Source: Kitasatospora sp. A2-31 (lineage in GTDB: Bacteria > Actinomycetota > Actinomycetes > Streptomycetales > Streptomycetaceae). Taken from it: 64,000 bases of DNA. The stretch is taken from NCBI RefSeq assembly GCF_022288725.1, contig NZ_JAKNTA010000002.1:408404-472403 (forward strand), in the 5' to 3' direction. Of this stretch, positions 28,202 through 35,983 are shown one piece after another; within the stretch, counting starts at the first letter, position 1; every line of letters begins with the position of its first letter. The notes under the pieces are model-generated. The model saw nothing but the letters and a program-made list of their open reading frames with translations, had not been told where the DNA came from and did no database searches. Position numbers and translations under genes: made by a program.

Positions 28202-29662
28202 GTGCTTCCCCGGGTCGACCAGGCGATCTTGGGGCGAGGCACCACACGGCGTTTCGTGCTGCTGCTGGGGCTGCTCCTGTCGTCGTGCATCTCCCAGATC
28301 AACACCACGGTGTTGACGGTCCAGTCATGGTGCTCGGACACGGGCTGCGCCCACCGTGGCGACGCGGATCACAGTCTGTCCCTCGCCGACCAATGGGATC
28401 GCATGGTCCGAGGCGGGCACCTCCAGGACTACTGCTCGGGTGCGGCGTCGGTGGCACTGCACATCGATCTGGCCGGGACGGGAGCTGTCGTGTGTGCGGC
28501 GCTGGCACTGTACTGGCTGCTGCCATCGTGGCGGCGTCACCGGCGGTGCCTTGTCCCCGCTGCGGACTTCGAGTTCGAACTTCGGCCGGAGGCGGCTGCT
28601 CCCGCTCAGCAGCGACGGCCGCCTATGATCTGGACCGCAGAGGAATGGCGGCTGCGGCATCCCGCCGAAGAGCGTGCGCCGGAATCCGGGCCACGCGAAT
28701 CACTGACGGAACACCTGTCCCGACTGGTGGTACAGACCGGTCTCCGCCGACCACCCGGCTTTGTCGTGGATGCCGGTGCGTCGTCGGCCGGGGCCGTCGC
28801 GTTCGGTCGAGGCGGGAGGCATTCGGTGTGCCTGGACGGCAACCTGGTGATGCGCCGTGACCGGCAGCCAAAGATGTTCGAAGCTGTGGTACTGCATGAA
28901 CTGGCGCACATTCGCAATGGTGACGTGGACATTGCCTATGTCGTTGTGGCGCTATGGCGGATCTATCTTCCGGTCGTGTTGTTGCCGTGCCAACTGGTCA
29001 CCTGCTGGGCCCTACTGAAGGGATTGCTATGGGGGACGGAGCGTGGCTGCTCTCCCGAAGCAGAACTGCGCTCGGGCATGGCAGCGCTTTCGCTTTCGCT
29101 TGCCGCATTGACCTATCTGGCTCTCGCCGACATCCTCCGACGGCGTGAGCTGGTGGCGGATCTCGACGCCGTCGCGTTCGGCGCCGATCCGGTCATGTGG
29201 CGCATGGCGCGCGAGGGCGATATGGCCGGACGCCGTTCCGGCGGTTCGCGATGGTTATGGGCGGCGGGGCGGTGGTTCTGCGGTCTCTGGCGGATCCATC
29301 CCACGTGGGATCAAAGGTATAGAACCCTGGTTCGATCGGAAATAGTCGATTCCGGCGGCACCCCGCTGCAGTTCCTGCTGTATGCCGGCGCGGCAGTGAT
29401 GATTCCGTACGCGCTTGCGCCCGTCTTGCTGGTTGCTCCTGCGTGGCTGGGTCGGGCGATCGCTGCGAATTCAGTCGTCCTGGCAGCGTCGGCGTTTGAG
29501 ATGATCGTGTGTGCGCGGCAAGTGATCCCCCGGTTCGGCTTGAGGATTCCTGCCAGGGGTGATGGTTGGATTCTCCGCTATACCACGATGTCGATCAGTT
29601 GGCGGCTGGGGTTGATCGCGGTCTACCTCGTCGTGCTCGTGGTCGTCGCCCAGTTCGGTTGA
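28202..29662 (+). CDS. Integral-membrane zinc metallopeptidase (M48/M56-like)
   Basis: A 486-residue protein. The zinc motif is HELAH at residues 232-236 within VVLHELAHIRNGDVD, and the third ligand is probably Glu316 in RRRELVADLDAV. At least six hydrophobic helices surround the site, two before it and the rest after, as in M48 HtpX-like and M56 BlaR-like peptidases. It would cut membrane or membrane-proximal proteins. Leu352 is a TTA codon (29255-29257), suggesting bldA control. No Shine-Dalgarno precedes the GTG; translation probably depends on coupling to the small protein upstream. Substrate unknown. Confidence 0.8.
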   Translation: MLPRVDQAILGRGTTRRFVLLLGLLLSSCISQINTTVLTVQSWCSDTGCAHRGDADHSLSLADQWDRMVRGGHLQDYCSGAASVALHIDLAGTGAVVCAALALYWLLPSWRRHRRCLVPAADFEFELRPEAAAPAQQRRPPMIWTAEEWRLRHPAEERAPESGPRESLTEHLSRLVVQTGLRRPPGFVVDAGASSAGAVAFGRGGRHSVCLDGNLVMRRDRQPKMFEAVVLHELAHIRNGDVDIAYVVVALWRIYLPVVLLPCQLVTCWALLKGLLWGTERGCSPEAELRSGMAALSLSLAALTYLALADILRRRELVADLDAVAFGADPVMWRMAREGDMAGRRSGGSRWLWAAGRWFCGLWRIHPTWDQRYRTLVRSEIVDSGGTPLQFLLYAGAAVMIPYALAPVLLVAPAWLGRAIAANSVVLAASAFEMIVCARQVIPRFGLRIPARGDGWILRYTTMSISWRLGLIAVYLVVLVVVAQFG

Positions 29663-29737
29663 GTGGCAGCCGAAGTCCCTCTCCGGTCGATCCGCCCGAT
29701 CCGCAGCTCGGCGGCCCGACCGATGAGTCCTGGCCCT

Positions 29738-29778
29738 GGCCGCCACCGGGGCGGGCCCGGCCCGCCCCGGTGGCGGCC
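29738..29778. terminator. Very strong hairpin between convergent genes
   Basis: A perfect 19-bp stem (29738-29756 with 29760-29778) closes a 3-nt loop CCG. It lies between the metallopeptidase (plus strand) and the small ribosomal gene (minus strand) and can terminate transcription from both sides. Confidence 0.75.
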
Positions 29779-29818
29779 GGCCGGGTGGCCGGGGCGCCGA
29801 TGGGGCGGGCCGGGGGGG

Positions 29819-29896
29819 TCAGCACTGGGGCCGACGGCCGTGGTTGGCCTTGCTCCGGCTGCGTGCCTTCTTCTTCCGGCGCCGCTTCGACGACAT
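29819..29896 (-). CDS. 25-residue ribosomal protein bL37-like
   Basis: The tiny frame encodes MSSKRRRKKKARSRSKANHG followed by RRPQC. Basic N-terminus plus the ANHGRRP end match the very short actinobacterial large-subunit protein bL37, whose members are ~24 residues with KxNHGxRP. GAGGAG stands 6 nt before the ATG, at ideal spacing. It would bind 23S rRNA in the 50S subunit. The C-terminal cysteine is odd. Its identity rests on pattern recognition of a short peptide. Confidence 0.75.
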   Translation of the reverse strand: MSSKRRRKKKARSRSKANHGRRPQC

Positions 29897-30134
29897 GGCC
29901 GCTCCTCTCCCGGTCGGTCGGCACCGGCCCTCGGGGAAGTGGTGCCGCGCGGGCGGCGAGGGCGGTGCTCCGCGGAGGGGCCCGCCGAGGGCGGGTCCCG
30001 ACCTCCATGGTCCGCCGCCGGGGCCGGGAGCGAAAGGCGAGCAGGCCGTGGGCGCGCGCAGGCCGCCCCAGCCCGGAGCTCCGGTACCCCACCGCGGTAC
30101 CCGTCCCGGCCGGGGACGCCGGGGCGTGCCGCCC

Positions 30135-30770
30135 TCAGGCGGGCCGGCGGACCACCCCCAGCAGGAGCGTGACCAGCTCGTCCACCACCTGGTCCATCGA
30201 GGCCTCGAACTGGCCGGCCGTCCAGTCGTGCAGCAGCCCGTTGACGGCGCCGATGAACGCCGTGGCCGCGATCCGGTAGTCCCGCTCGGTGGCCTCGCCG
30301 CGTTCCGCGGCCGCCCGGGCCTCGGCGAGGATCAGCTCCACCCAGCGGGCGCGCCGGACCAGCCGCTGGCGCTCCAGCTCCGCGCTGACGCCGATGATCT
30401 CGACGAAGGCGATCCGCAGCCGGCGCGGGTCGTCCGTCGCCGCCGCGACGTAGGCGCGCAGCACCGCCCTGATCCGCGCCTCGAAGGCGAGGCCCGCGGA
30501 GTCGCCGAGGGCGGCCAGGACGGCGTGCTCCGTCCAGTCGTTGACCACCAGGTGCAGCTGGGCGAGGACGTCCTCCAGATTGCGGAACTCCTCGTAGAAC
30601 TGGCGGGTGGACAGGCCGGCCGCCTCGCAGAGCGCCGTCACCGAGGCGGCCCGGTAGCCCGGCCGGTCGCCGAACTGGTCCAGGGCGGCCCGGAGGAAGC
30701 GTTCGCGCCGCTCGGCCCTGCGCTCCTGTGCGGACCGTCCGCCGTACGTGCCCGTCGGCCCACCTGCCAC
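30135..30770 (-). CDS. TetR-family transcriptional regulator
   Basis: A 211-residue regulator. The N-terminal HTH is RRERFLRAALDQFGDRPGYR followed by VTALCEAAGLSTRQFYEEF, the TetR pattern. The C-terminal part is helical, ligand-binding type. GTG 30770 has GAGGG 9 nt upstream; a longer in-frame extension to 30932 would run into the divergent promoter. It is divergent from a secreted beta-propeller gene, which is its probable target. Ligand unknown. Confidence 0.88.
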   Translation of the reverse strand: MAGGPTGTYGGRSAQERRAERRERFLRAALDQFGDRPGYRAASVTALCEAAGLSTRQFYEEFRNLEDVLAQLHLVVNDWTEHAVLAALGDSAGLAFEARIRAVLRAYVAAATDDPRRLRIAFVEIIGVSAELERQRLVRRARWVELILAEARAAAERGEATERDYRIAATAFIGAVNGLLHDWTAGQFEASMDQVVDELVTLLLGVVRRPA

Positions 30771-30866
30771 TGCCGCCGCCCTCGATCGCCGCTGATGATC
30801 CTTCAATTGTTGCCCACCGACGTCTTGCCAGGGTCGCCAGGTCGTCCCTACCGTCGAGTAACGCAA

Positions 30867-30888
30867 TCTGACAAACCTCCTTTTCAGA
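30867..30888. promoter_or_regulatory. Inverted repeat before the beta-propeller gene
   Basis: TCTGA (30867-30871) and TCAGA (30884-30888) form an inverted repeat with 12 bp between, just upstream of the GAAGGAG ribosome binding site. It lies between the TetR gene and its neighbour and is a candidate operator. Confidence 0.35.
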
Positions 30889-30916
30889 CTCTGCGCGTTC
30901 TCGCGAAGGAGCGGCG

Positions 30917-32242
30917 ATGACAGCCCCCGCACACCCCGCCCCGCCCCGTCCGCCTCGCCCGCGCCGGATCTCCCGGCGGACCCGGGCCCTCGGCGGCCTC
31001 GCAGCCGCCCTGGGCTTGGCCCTCACCGCCTCGGCCGCCGCGCCCGCCGCAGCGTCCGCCTCCGCGCCCGCCTCCGCGCCCGCCGCGGGCCCGGGGCTGC
31101 GGGAGGTGATGTTCGTCGGCAACAACTGGGACGGTACGGCGGACGTCATCCGCTCCACCGGCGACCTCGCCCGGGTCGGGCGTATCGACGTGATCCCGGA
31201 CAAGGACCAGCGGCTCGCCGAGATCTACCTCAACCCCGTCAAGCTCGCCTACTTCCTGGGCATCCGGCTCGGCCCGGGGGAGGGCCACGACCAGTTCGTC
31301 GACGACATGTACTCCACGCCGGACGGCACCGCCGTGGTCGTCTCCCGGCCGAGCTTCGCCGACGTGGTCTCCATCGACCTCGCCACCGGGCGGATCAACT
31401 GGCGCTTCCCGGTCTCCGGCTACCGCTCCGACCACATGGCGCTCTCCCCGGACGGCACCCGGGTGGCGGTCTCCGCCTCCACCTCCGACACCGTCCACGT
31501 GCTGGACGTCCGCACCGGTGCGCAGCTCGGCTCCTTCAAGACCGGGGACAAGCCGCACGAGAACCTGTTCACGGACGGCGGCCGGCGGATCTGGAACATG
31601 TCGATCGGCGAGGTGAACACCGCCCTCGACGCGCCCTGGCTCGACTGGACGAAGGGCGACCGCCGGATCACCGTGGTGGATGCGGACACCTTCGCCCAGA
31701 CCAGGGTGATCGACATGCGCGAACGGCTCGACGCCTTCGGCCGCTCGGATCTCTCCGACGCGATCCGCCCGGCCGCCTTCACCCCCGACGAGTCGAAGCT
31801 CTACTTCCAGGTGTCGTTCTTCAACGGCTTCGTGGAGTACGACGTGGCCGGTGACCGGATCACCCGGATCAAGACCCTGCCCAAGAATCCGGCGACCAGC
31901 GAGGACCGCACCACCTGGGTCAACGACTCGCGGCACCACGGCCTCTCGATGAGCCCCGCCGGCGACAAGCTGTGCGTCGCCGGGACGATGGACGACTACG
32001 CGACGGTCGTCGACCGCGCCACCTTGCAGGAGGGGCCGCTGGTGCCCGCCTCGAAGCCGTACTGGGCCACCGTGAGCGGCGACGGCAAGTCCTGCGTCAT
32101 CTCGGAGAGCGGCGCCGACCGGGTCACCGCGATCGACTTCGCGACCGGGCTCAGGACGGCGTCCGTGCCGGTCGGCGACCACCCGCAACGCGTCCGCCTC
32201 GGCCACGTCGCGGCCGGCTGGACCGGCCCGTCGGGCGGCTGA
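30917..32242 (+). CDS. Secreted YVTN/YncE-type beta-propeller protein
   Basis: A 441-residue protein with an Arg-rich signal peptide (RRISRRTRALGGLAAALGLALTAS, Ala-rich cleavage region). The mature part is built of propeller repeats, each with an SPDGT-type turn and a following VxVxDxxTG strand: DDMYSTPDGTAVVVSRP, MALSPDGTRVAVSAS, GLSMSPAGDKLCVAGTMDD, VSGDGKSCVISES. Such proteins often bind ligands or partners at the surface. ATG 30917 has GAAGGAG. It is divergent from a TetR gene that probably represses it. Confidence 0.85.
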   Translation: MTAPAHPAPPRPPRPRRISRRTRALGGLAAALGLALTASAAAPAAASASAPASAPAAGPGLREVMFVGNNWDGTADVIRSTGDLARVGRIDVIPDKDQRLAEIYLNPVKLAYFLGIRLGPGEGHDQFVDDMYSTPDGTAVVVSRPSFADVVSIDLATGRINWRFPVSGYRSDHMALSPDGTRVAVSASTSDTVHVLDVRTGAQLGSFKTGDKPHENLFTDGGRRIWNMSIGEVNTALDAPWLDWTKGDRRITVVDADTFAQTRVIDMRERLDAFGRSDLSDAIRPAAFTPDESKLYFQVSFFNGFVEYDVAGDRITRIKTLPKNPATSEDRTTWVNDSRHHGLSMSPAGDKLCVAGTMDDYATVVDRATLQEGPLVPASKPYWATVSGDGKSCVISESGADRVTAIDFATGLRTASVPVGDHPQRVRLGHVAAGWTGPSGG

Positions 32243-32296
32243 CGGCGGGAGCGGACGCGGGTGGCGGCCGCGGCCGGGCGCGCCGCCGGTGATCGG

Positions 32297-32302
32297 TAGA
32301 AT
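32297..32302 (+). promoter_or_regulatory. TAGAAT -10 box of the DHFR gene
   Basis: TAGAAT ends 8 nt before the ATG at 32311 and there is no Shine-Dalgarno: a leaderless arrangement. Confidence 0.5.
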
Positions 32303-32310
32303 CGCCGGTC

Positions 32311-32916
32311 ATGACGGACCCCCAGGACGACGACCCGCTCCGATGCGGCGGCGGCCGGCCGCCCGCACCGCCCGTCGGGTCCGGCCCGGGCCACGGCACC
32401 GGTCGCGGTACGAGGGTCGGGCTGATCTGGGCGCAGACCCTCGACGGCGTGATCGGTGCCGACGGCGACATGCCGTGGCGGCTGCCCGAGGACCTGGAGC
32501 ACTTCCGGACCACCACGGTCGGCCACCCGGTGGTCATGGGCCGCCGGACCTGGGACGCGCTCCCGCCGCGGTTCCGCCCGCTGCCCGGCCGGCGCAACAT
32601 CGTGGTGACCCGCGATCCGCGGTGGACGGCGGCCGGCGCCGAACGGGCCGGCTCCGTCGGCGAGGCCCTGGAGCTGGCCGCCGGGTCCGCGGCGTCGGCC
32701 GCTGCGCAGGTGTGGGTGATCGGCGGCGGGCAGATCTACCGCGCCGCCCTGGAGCACGCCGTGACGCTGTCGGTGACCGAGATCGACCTGTCGGTGGCAG
32801 GGGACACCTACGCCCCCACCTTGGGCCCGGAGTGGAGCGTGGTCGAGGAGCAGGGCTGGCGCTCCTCGACCACCGGGCTGCGCTACCGGATCCTCCGGTA
32901 CGAACGCCGCCGGTAG
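32311..32916 (+). CDS. folA: Dihydrofolate reductase
   Basis: A 201-residue enzyme, longer than the usual 160-170 because of a ~30-residue Pro/Gly-rich N-terminal extension. The catalytic fold starts at VGLIWAQTLDGVIGADGDMPW; LPEDLEHFRTTTVGHPVVMG and RRTWDALPPRFRPLPGRRNI are standard DHFR signatures, and QVWVIGGGQIYRAAL binds NADPH. It reduces dihydrofolate to tetrahydrofolate. No thymidylate synthase gene is adjacent, which is the usual partner, so this may be an additional copy. The leaderless promoter places the start at ATG 32311. Confidence 0.9.
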   Translation: MTDPQDDDPLRCGGGRPPAPPVGSGPGHGTGRGTRVGLIWAQTLDGVIGADGDMPWRLPEDLEHFRTTTVGHPVVMGRRTWDALPPRFRPLPGRRNIVVTRDPRWTAAGAERAGSVGEALELAAGSAASAAAQVWVIGGGQIYRAALEHAVTLSVTEIDLSVAGDTYAPTLGPEWSVVEEQGWRSSTTGLRYRILRYERRR

Positions 32917-32932
32917 CCCGGTGCGCGGCCGC

Positions 32933-33820
32933 TCAGGACGGGCCGTAGACGATCACGAAGTCGTCGTGGACGTACCGGCCGGGCCGGCCGTCCGCCTTCT
33001 CCAGGGCGTCGCGGACGGCCTGGAGCCGGTCGACCCCGAGCTGCAGCGGCGGCTCGTCCGGCTGGTAGGTGTACCGGATCGGGTAGTCGACGCCCGGCTC
33101 GCTGCTCATCTCGATGTGACAGCCGAGCACGTGGCTCACCGGGTGCGCGGCCGCGAAGGCGATCAGCCGGTCGATCGTGGCGGTGTAGGCGTCCCAGTCG
33201 GACACGTACAGCCGGCCCGGGTAGACGGTGTCACCGGTGAGCAGGAAGCCGGTGAACGGGTCGTAGTAGGAGATCGCCGCCTCGTGGTGGCCGGGACCGG
33301 GCAGGCAGGTCAGCACCCGGCCACCGAGGTCCAGCGGGGCAGGCCGGTCGAGATCGTCGTCCAGGCCCAGGAAGGCCCGGACGGTGGCGAGCTCCGCGCC
33401 CACCACCACGGTGTCGGGGCGGTCGGCGAACTGCGCGTCCCCCGCGACGTGGTCCCCGTGCCCGTGGCTGTGCAGGACGACCAGCTGGTAGCCGGGGCGC
33501 GGGTGGCGGTCGAGCCAGTCCGCCACCAGCTCGTCGACGACGCGGCGGAGCGGGAACAGTTCGGGGGACGCGGTCGCGCCGGTGTCCAGCAGCACGGCGC
33601 GGTCGTTGCCGAAGAGCAGGAACAGGAACGGCGCCTCGTAGTTCACCGCCATGTTCTGCCGCAGGATCACGGTGTGCTCGTCGTAGCGGTGGACCTGCAG
33701 CTCCGGGTCCGTGTTGTGCTTGGCGGACTCGGAGCCGTGGATCCACCGGACGTCGAGCGAGCGGCCCGCCAGGTGCGCGGACACGTCCGTGAAGTCGATC
33801 GGGCGCGGGTCGGGGGTCAT
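32933..33820 (-). CDS. Metallo-beta-lactamase-fold hydrolase
   Basis: A 295-residue MBL-fold protein. The metal motif is LHSHGHGDHVAG; the later ligands appear as PGPGHHEAAISYYD and GFLLTGDTVY, and a final His in HPVSHVLGCHIE. The group includes glyoxalase II-like and lactonase enzymes. No signal peptide is seen, so it should be cytoplasmic. ATG 33820 has GGAGG upstream. It is convergent with DHFR, 16 bp apart. Substrate unknown. Confidence 0.88.
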   Translation of the reverse strand: MTPDPRPIDFTDVSAHLAGRSLDVRWIHGSESAKHNTDPELQVHRYDEHTVILRQNMAVNYEAPFLFLLFGNDRAVLLDTGATASPELFPLRRVVDELVADWLDRHPRPGYQLVVLHSHGHGDHVAGDAQFADRPDTVVVGAELATVRAFLGLDDDLDRPAPLDLGGRVLTCLPGPGHHEAAISYYDPFTGFLLTGDTVYPGRLYVSDWDAYTATIDRLIAFAAAHPVSHVLGCHIEMSSEPGVDYPIRYTYQPDEPPLQLGVDRLQAVRDALEKADGRPGRYVHDDFVIVYGPS

Positions 33821-34053
33821 GCCGCCTCCTGGTTCCGGTCAGCGCGTCGACGTCCCGTCTGCCCCCCGGCGGACGGGCGCGGCACCCTTGCGGGAGCCAC
33901 CGGGTGCGAACCTACCAGGCGCCTGTGACAGCGCCCGTCGCGGGATGTTCGAGGCCTCACGACCCCCGTGCCCTGCGCCTCGGGCCCTGAGCCCGTGGTG
34001 TCACTGAGCCCCGCTGCCACCCCGCCCCGCTGCTACCGCGCCCTGCTGCCACC

Positions 34054-34110
34054 GCGCCCCGTGCCGCCCGCGGTCCCGAGTGCTTCGGGGGTGCGGGTGG
34101 CACGGGGCGC
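34054..34110 (-). terminator. Hairpin terminator after the NlpC/P60-like gene
   Basis: GCGCCCCGTGCC (34054-34065) pairs perfectly with GGCACGGGGCGC (34099-34110), with partly paired sequence between. It begins 16 bases beyond the stop of the minus-strand gene at 34127. The rest of the 306-bp gap (33821-34126) has CCGCGCCC-type repeats and no gene. Confidence 0.65.
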
Positions 34111-34126
34111 GCGGCTCGCGCAGGTG

Positions 34127-34762
34127 TCAGTCGACCAGGTTGACCGGGCGGTGGGCGTGGTAGCCGTCACCGGACTTCAGGCCGTAGTTGTGCGTGGCGC
34201 GCCGGGTGCCGACCTTGCCGGCCTGCTCGTAGGACCAGTAGGAGGCGTGCTTGCCGTCCGCCCAGCCGTCGAAGATGACGACGTGCCGGTGGTTCGGGTC
34301 GTTGCTGTTGGCCTTGATGACCAGGTCGCCCTGGCGCAGGTCCTGCATCGCGATCGGCTTGGTCCAGCCGTCGTTCTTCAGCGACACCGTGTTCGGGCCG
34401 GACTTGGGGAGCTTGAGGGCCATCGAGGCGTAGCCGGAGCAGTCCTGGCGGTAGCCGTCCTTCCAGGTCTTCTTCTGGCTGTACGGCACGGCCCTGCCCG
34501 CGTTGTCCGTCAGCCAGACCTTCGCCCGCCGGATCTCCTCGGCCCGGGTGATCCTGGGGGCCGCGGCCCGCTCGGTCTCCGAGCCGGCGTCGAGGGCCTC
34601 ACCGCCCTCGTCCTCGGTGTCGAGGACCGGATCGGCGACCTCGGAGACCGCGGCGGGGGACGGGGCGCCGGCCGGCAGCGCGACGGCCGGTCCGGTGAGG
34701 ACGAGCGAGCCGAGCACGGCGGCGGCGAGGGCGGCGGCGGTCGAACGGCGGATGTGCTTCAT
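34127..34762 (-). CDS. Secreted NlpC/P60- or amidase-type cysteine hydrolase
   Basis: A 211-residue protein with a Sec signal peptide (RRSTAAALAAAVLGSLVLTG). After an acidic linker the C-terminal ~130 residues have the papain-like layout: catalytic Cys in YRQDCSGYASMALKL, a middle LRQGDLVIKAN segment, and catalytic His in NHRHVVIFDGWADG. These enzymes cut peptidoglycan stem peptides or related amides. ATG 34762 follows CAGGAGG. It lies 60 bp downstream of a GH25 lysozyme gene on the same strand, so the pair probably forms a wall-hydrolase operon. Confidence 0.8.
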   Translation of the reverse strand: MKHIRRSTAAALAAAVLGSLVLTGPAVALPAGAPSPAAVSEVADPVLDTEDEGGEALDAGSETERAAAPRITRAEEIRRAKVWLTDNAGRAVPYSQKKTWKDGYRQDCSGYASMALKLPKSGPNTVSLKNDGWTKPIAMQDLRQGDLVIKANSNDPNHRHVVIFDGWADGKHASYWSYEQAGKVGTRRATHNYGLKSGDGYHAHRPVNLVD

Positions 34763-34822
34763 GGTGGTGCCTCCTGCGGCGGTGGTGCGGGAACGGGGTG
34801 GAGGTGGAGTCCGGAAGGGGCG

Positions 34823-35623
34823 TCAGCCCTGGTGGGCCAGGCGGCGCAGCGCCGCCCGGTCGGCGTGGAAGACACTGGCGTCGACCGTGCCGGGCGTGCC
34901 CGGCACCGACGCGCGGTCGCTGTACTGCCAGAAGTCCCAACCCTTGGCGCCGGGCAGCGGCTCGGGCGGGGTGGTGCCGTAGCGGGCGAGCCAGAGCGGG
35001 TAGCCGCTCAGCTCCTCGGTCCCGCCGAGGCACTCGTCGACGAAGTTCTTGCGGGTGTAGACGATCGGCGTGGCGCCGGTGGCCTGCTGCACCCGCTGGA
35101 GGAAGGCCTTCACCTGGTCGAGCCGGAGCCGGTGACCGTCGCTCCGGCACTGTTCGAGGTCCACCACCGGCGGCAGCTCGCCCGGCCGGGTGCCGGAGAA
35201 GCCCTCGCGGTGCAGAACGTCGAGGAAGTGGTCGGCCTGGGCGGTGCCGTCCTGGTCGGCGGTGAAGTAGTGGTAGCCGGTGCGGACCAGGTCCACCGAA
35301 CGGGCGCCGGCGAGGTCCCGGCCGAACCAGCCGTCGGTGAAGGCGGTGCCCTGGGTGGCCTTGAGCATGACGAAGGACTGGCCACTGCGGGCGATCGCGG
35401 GCCAGTCGAAGGCCTGGTCCTCCTTCGGGCCGTGGTCGCCGTGGTAGCTGTCGATGCCGCGCACCGCGTAGGCGTCCGGACCGGTGCCCGCGGCGCCGGC
35501 CGGCGAGGCCGGCCCGAGGGCGGCCGCGCCGAGGGCGGACGCGGCGACGGCGGACGCCGCGACGGCGGCGACGGCGGCCGCCCGGACGGCCCGGTGGACC
35601 GTGCTGCGGAAGCGGAGCTTCAC
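34823..35623 (-). CDS. Secreted GH25 lysozyme (muramidase)
   Basis: A 266-residue protein. A long Arg/Ala-rich signal peptide (STVHRAVRAAAVAAVAASAV) precedes a single GH25 barrel. GIDSYHGD starts the domain, FVMLKATQGTAFTD and YHYFTADQDGTAQADHFL follow, and PPVVDLEQC carries the catalytic Asp-Glu pair. TPIVYTRKNFVDECLGG and GWDFWQYSDRASVPG close the fold. It would cleave N-acetylmuramyl bonds of peptidoglycan. GTG 35623 has GAGGAGA. The region upstream has a 14-bp tandem repeat that may lie in its promoter or leader. Confidence 0.92.
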   Translation of the reverse strand: MKLRFRSTVHRAVRAAAVAAVAASAVAASALGAAALGPASPAGAAGTGPDAYAVRGIDSYHGDHGPKEDQAFDWPAIARSGQSFVMLKATQGTAFTDGWFGRDLAGARSVDLVRTGYHYFTADQDGTAQADHFLDVLHREGFSGTRPGELPPVVDLEQCRSDGHRLRLDQVKAFLQRVQQATGATPIVYTRKNFVDECLGGTEELSGYPLWLARYGTTPPEPLPGAKGWDFWQYSDRASVPGTPGTVDASVFHADRAALRRLAHQG

Positions 35624-35662
35624 GTCGGGTTCTCCTCTGCTGTGGTTCCGGGGGTGGTGACA

Positions 35663-35760
35663 GAACGGTGGTGAGCGGTGGTGACGGAGCGGCGGTGACG
35701 GAGCGGCGGTGACGGAGCTGCGGTGACGGAGCGGTGGTGTGGGAGCAACGGTGACGGAGC
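35663..35760. repeat. 14-bp tandem repeat, about seven units
   Basis: The unit GAGCGGCGGTGACG repeats with strict 14-bp period from about 35673 to 35760 (GAGC at 35673, 35687, 35701, 35715, 35729, 35743 and 35757), with a degenerate unit before it. It lies in the 360-bp divergent region between the lysozyme gene and the nSTAND gene. Sequence from 35764 to 35983 shows nothing else that I recognise. Confidence 0.8.
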
Positions 35761-35983
35761 GTTCGGTCCGGTGCGGTGCCGGCCGGCTGTTCCGCTGCCC
35801 GGTGAGAGCTTCGCCCAGCGGCGGCCCGGCCTGCACCCGTTGCCTGTTGTCGAGCGGACGGGACATCTCGACAACCCCTCTGACCTGCCGTCATCACTCA
35901 TGAGAGGGGAATGCCCGACCTCGCGTGACCCGCTCGGAGCCCAGTCGTTGACGGGTCGGGAGCGAGTCGAGCGGGGGCCGAGG

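Noticed and set aside
29663..30134. Plus-strand frames downstream of the metallopeptidase
   Set aside because: They run through a 19-bp hairpin and opposite the well-supported 25-codon ribosomal gene; no motif is seen.
30774..30932. N-terminal extension of the TetR gene to 30932
   Set aside because: It would cover the divergent promoter and the inverted repeat; the extra residues are not TetR-like.
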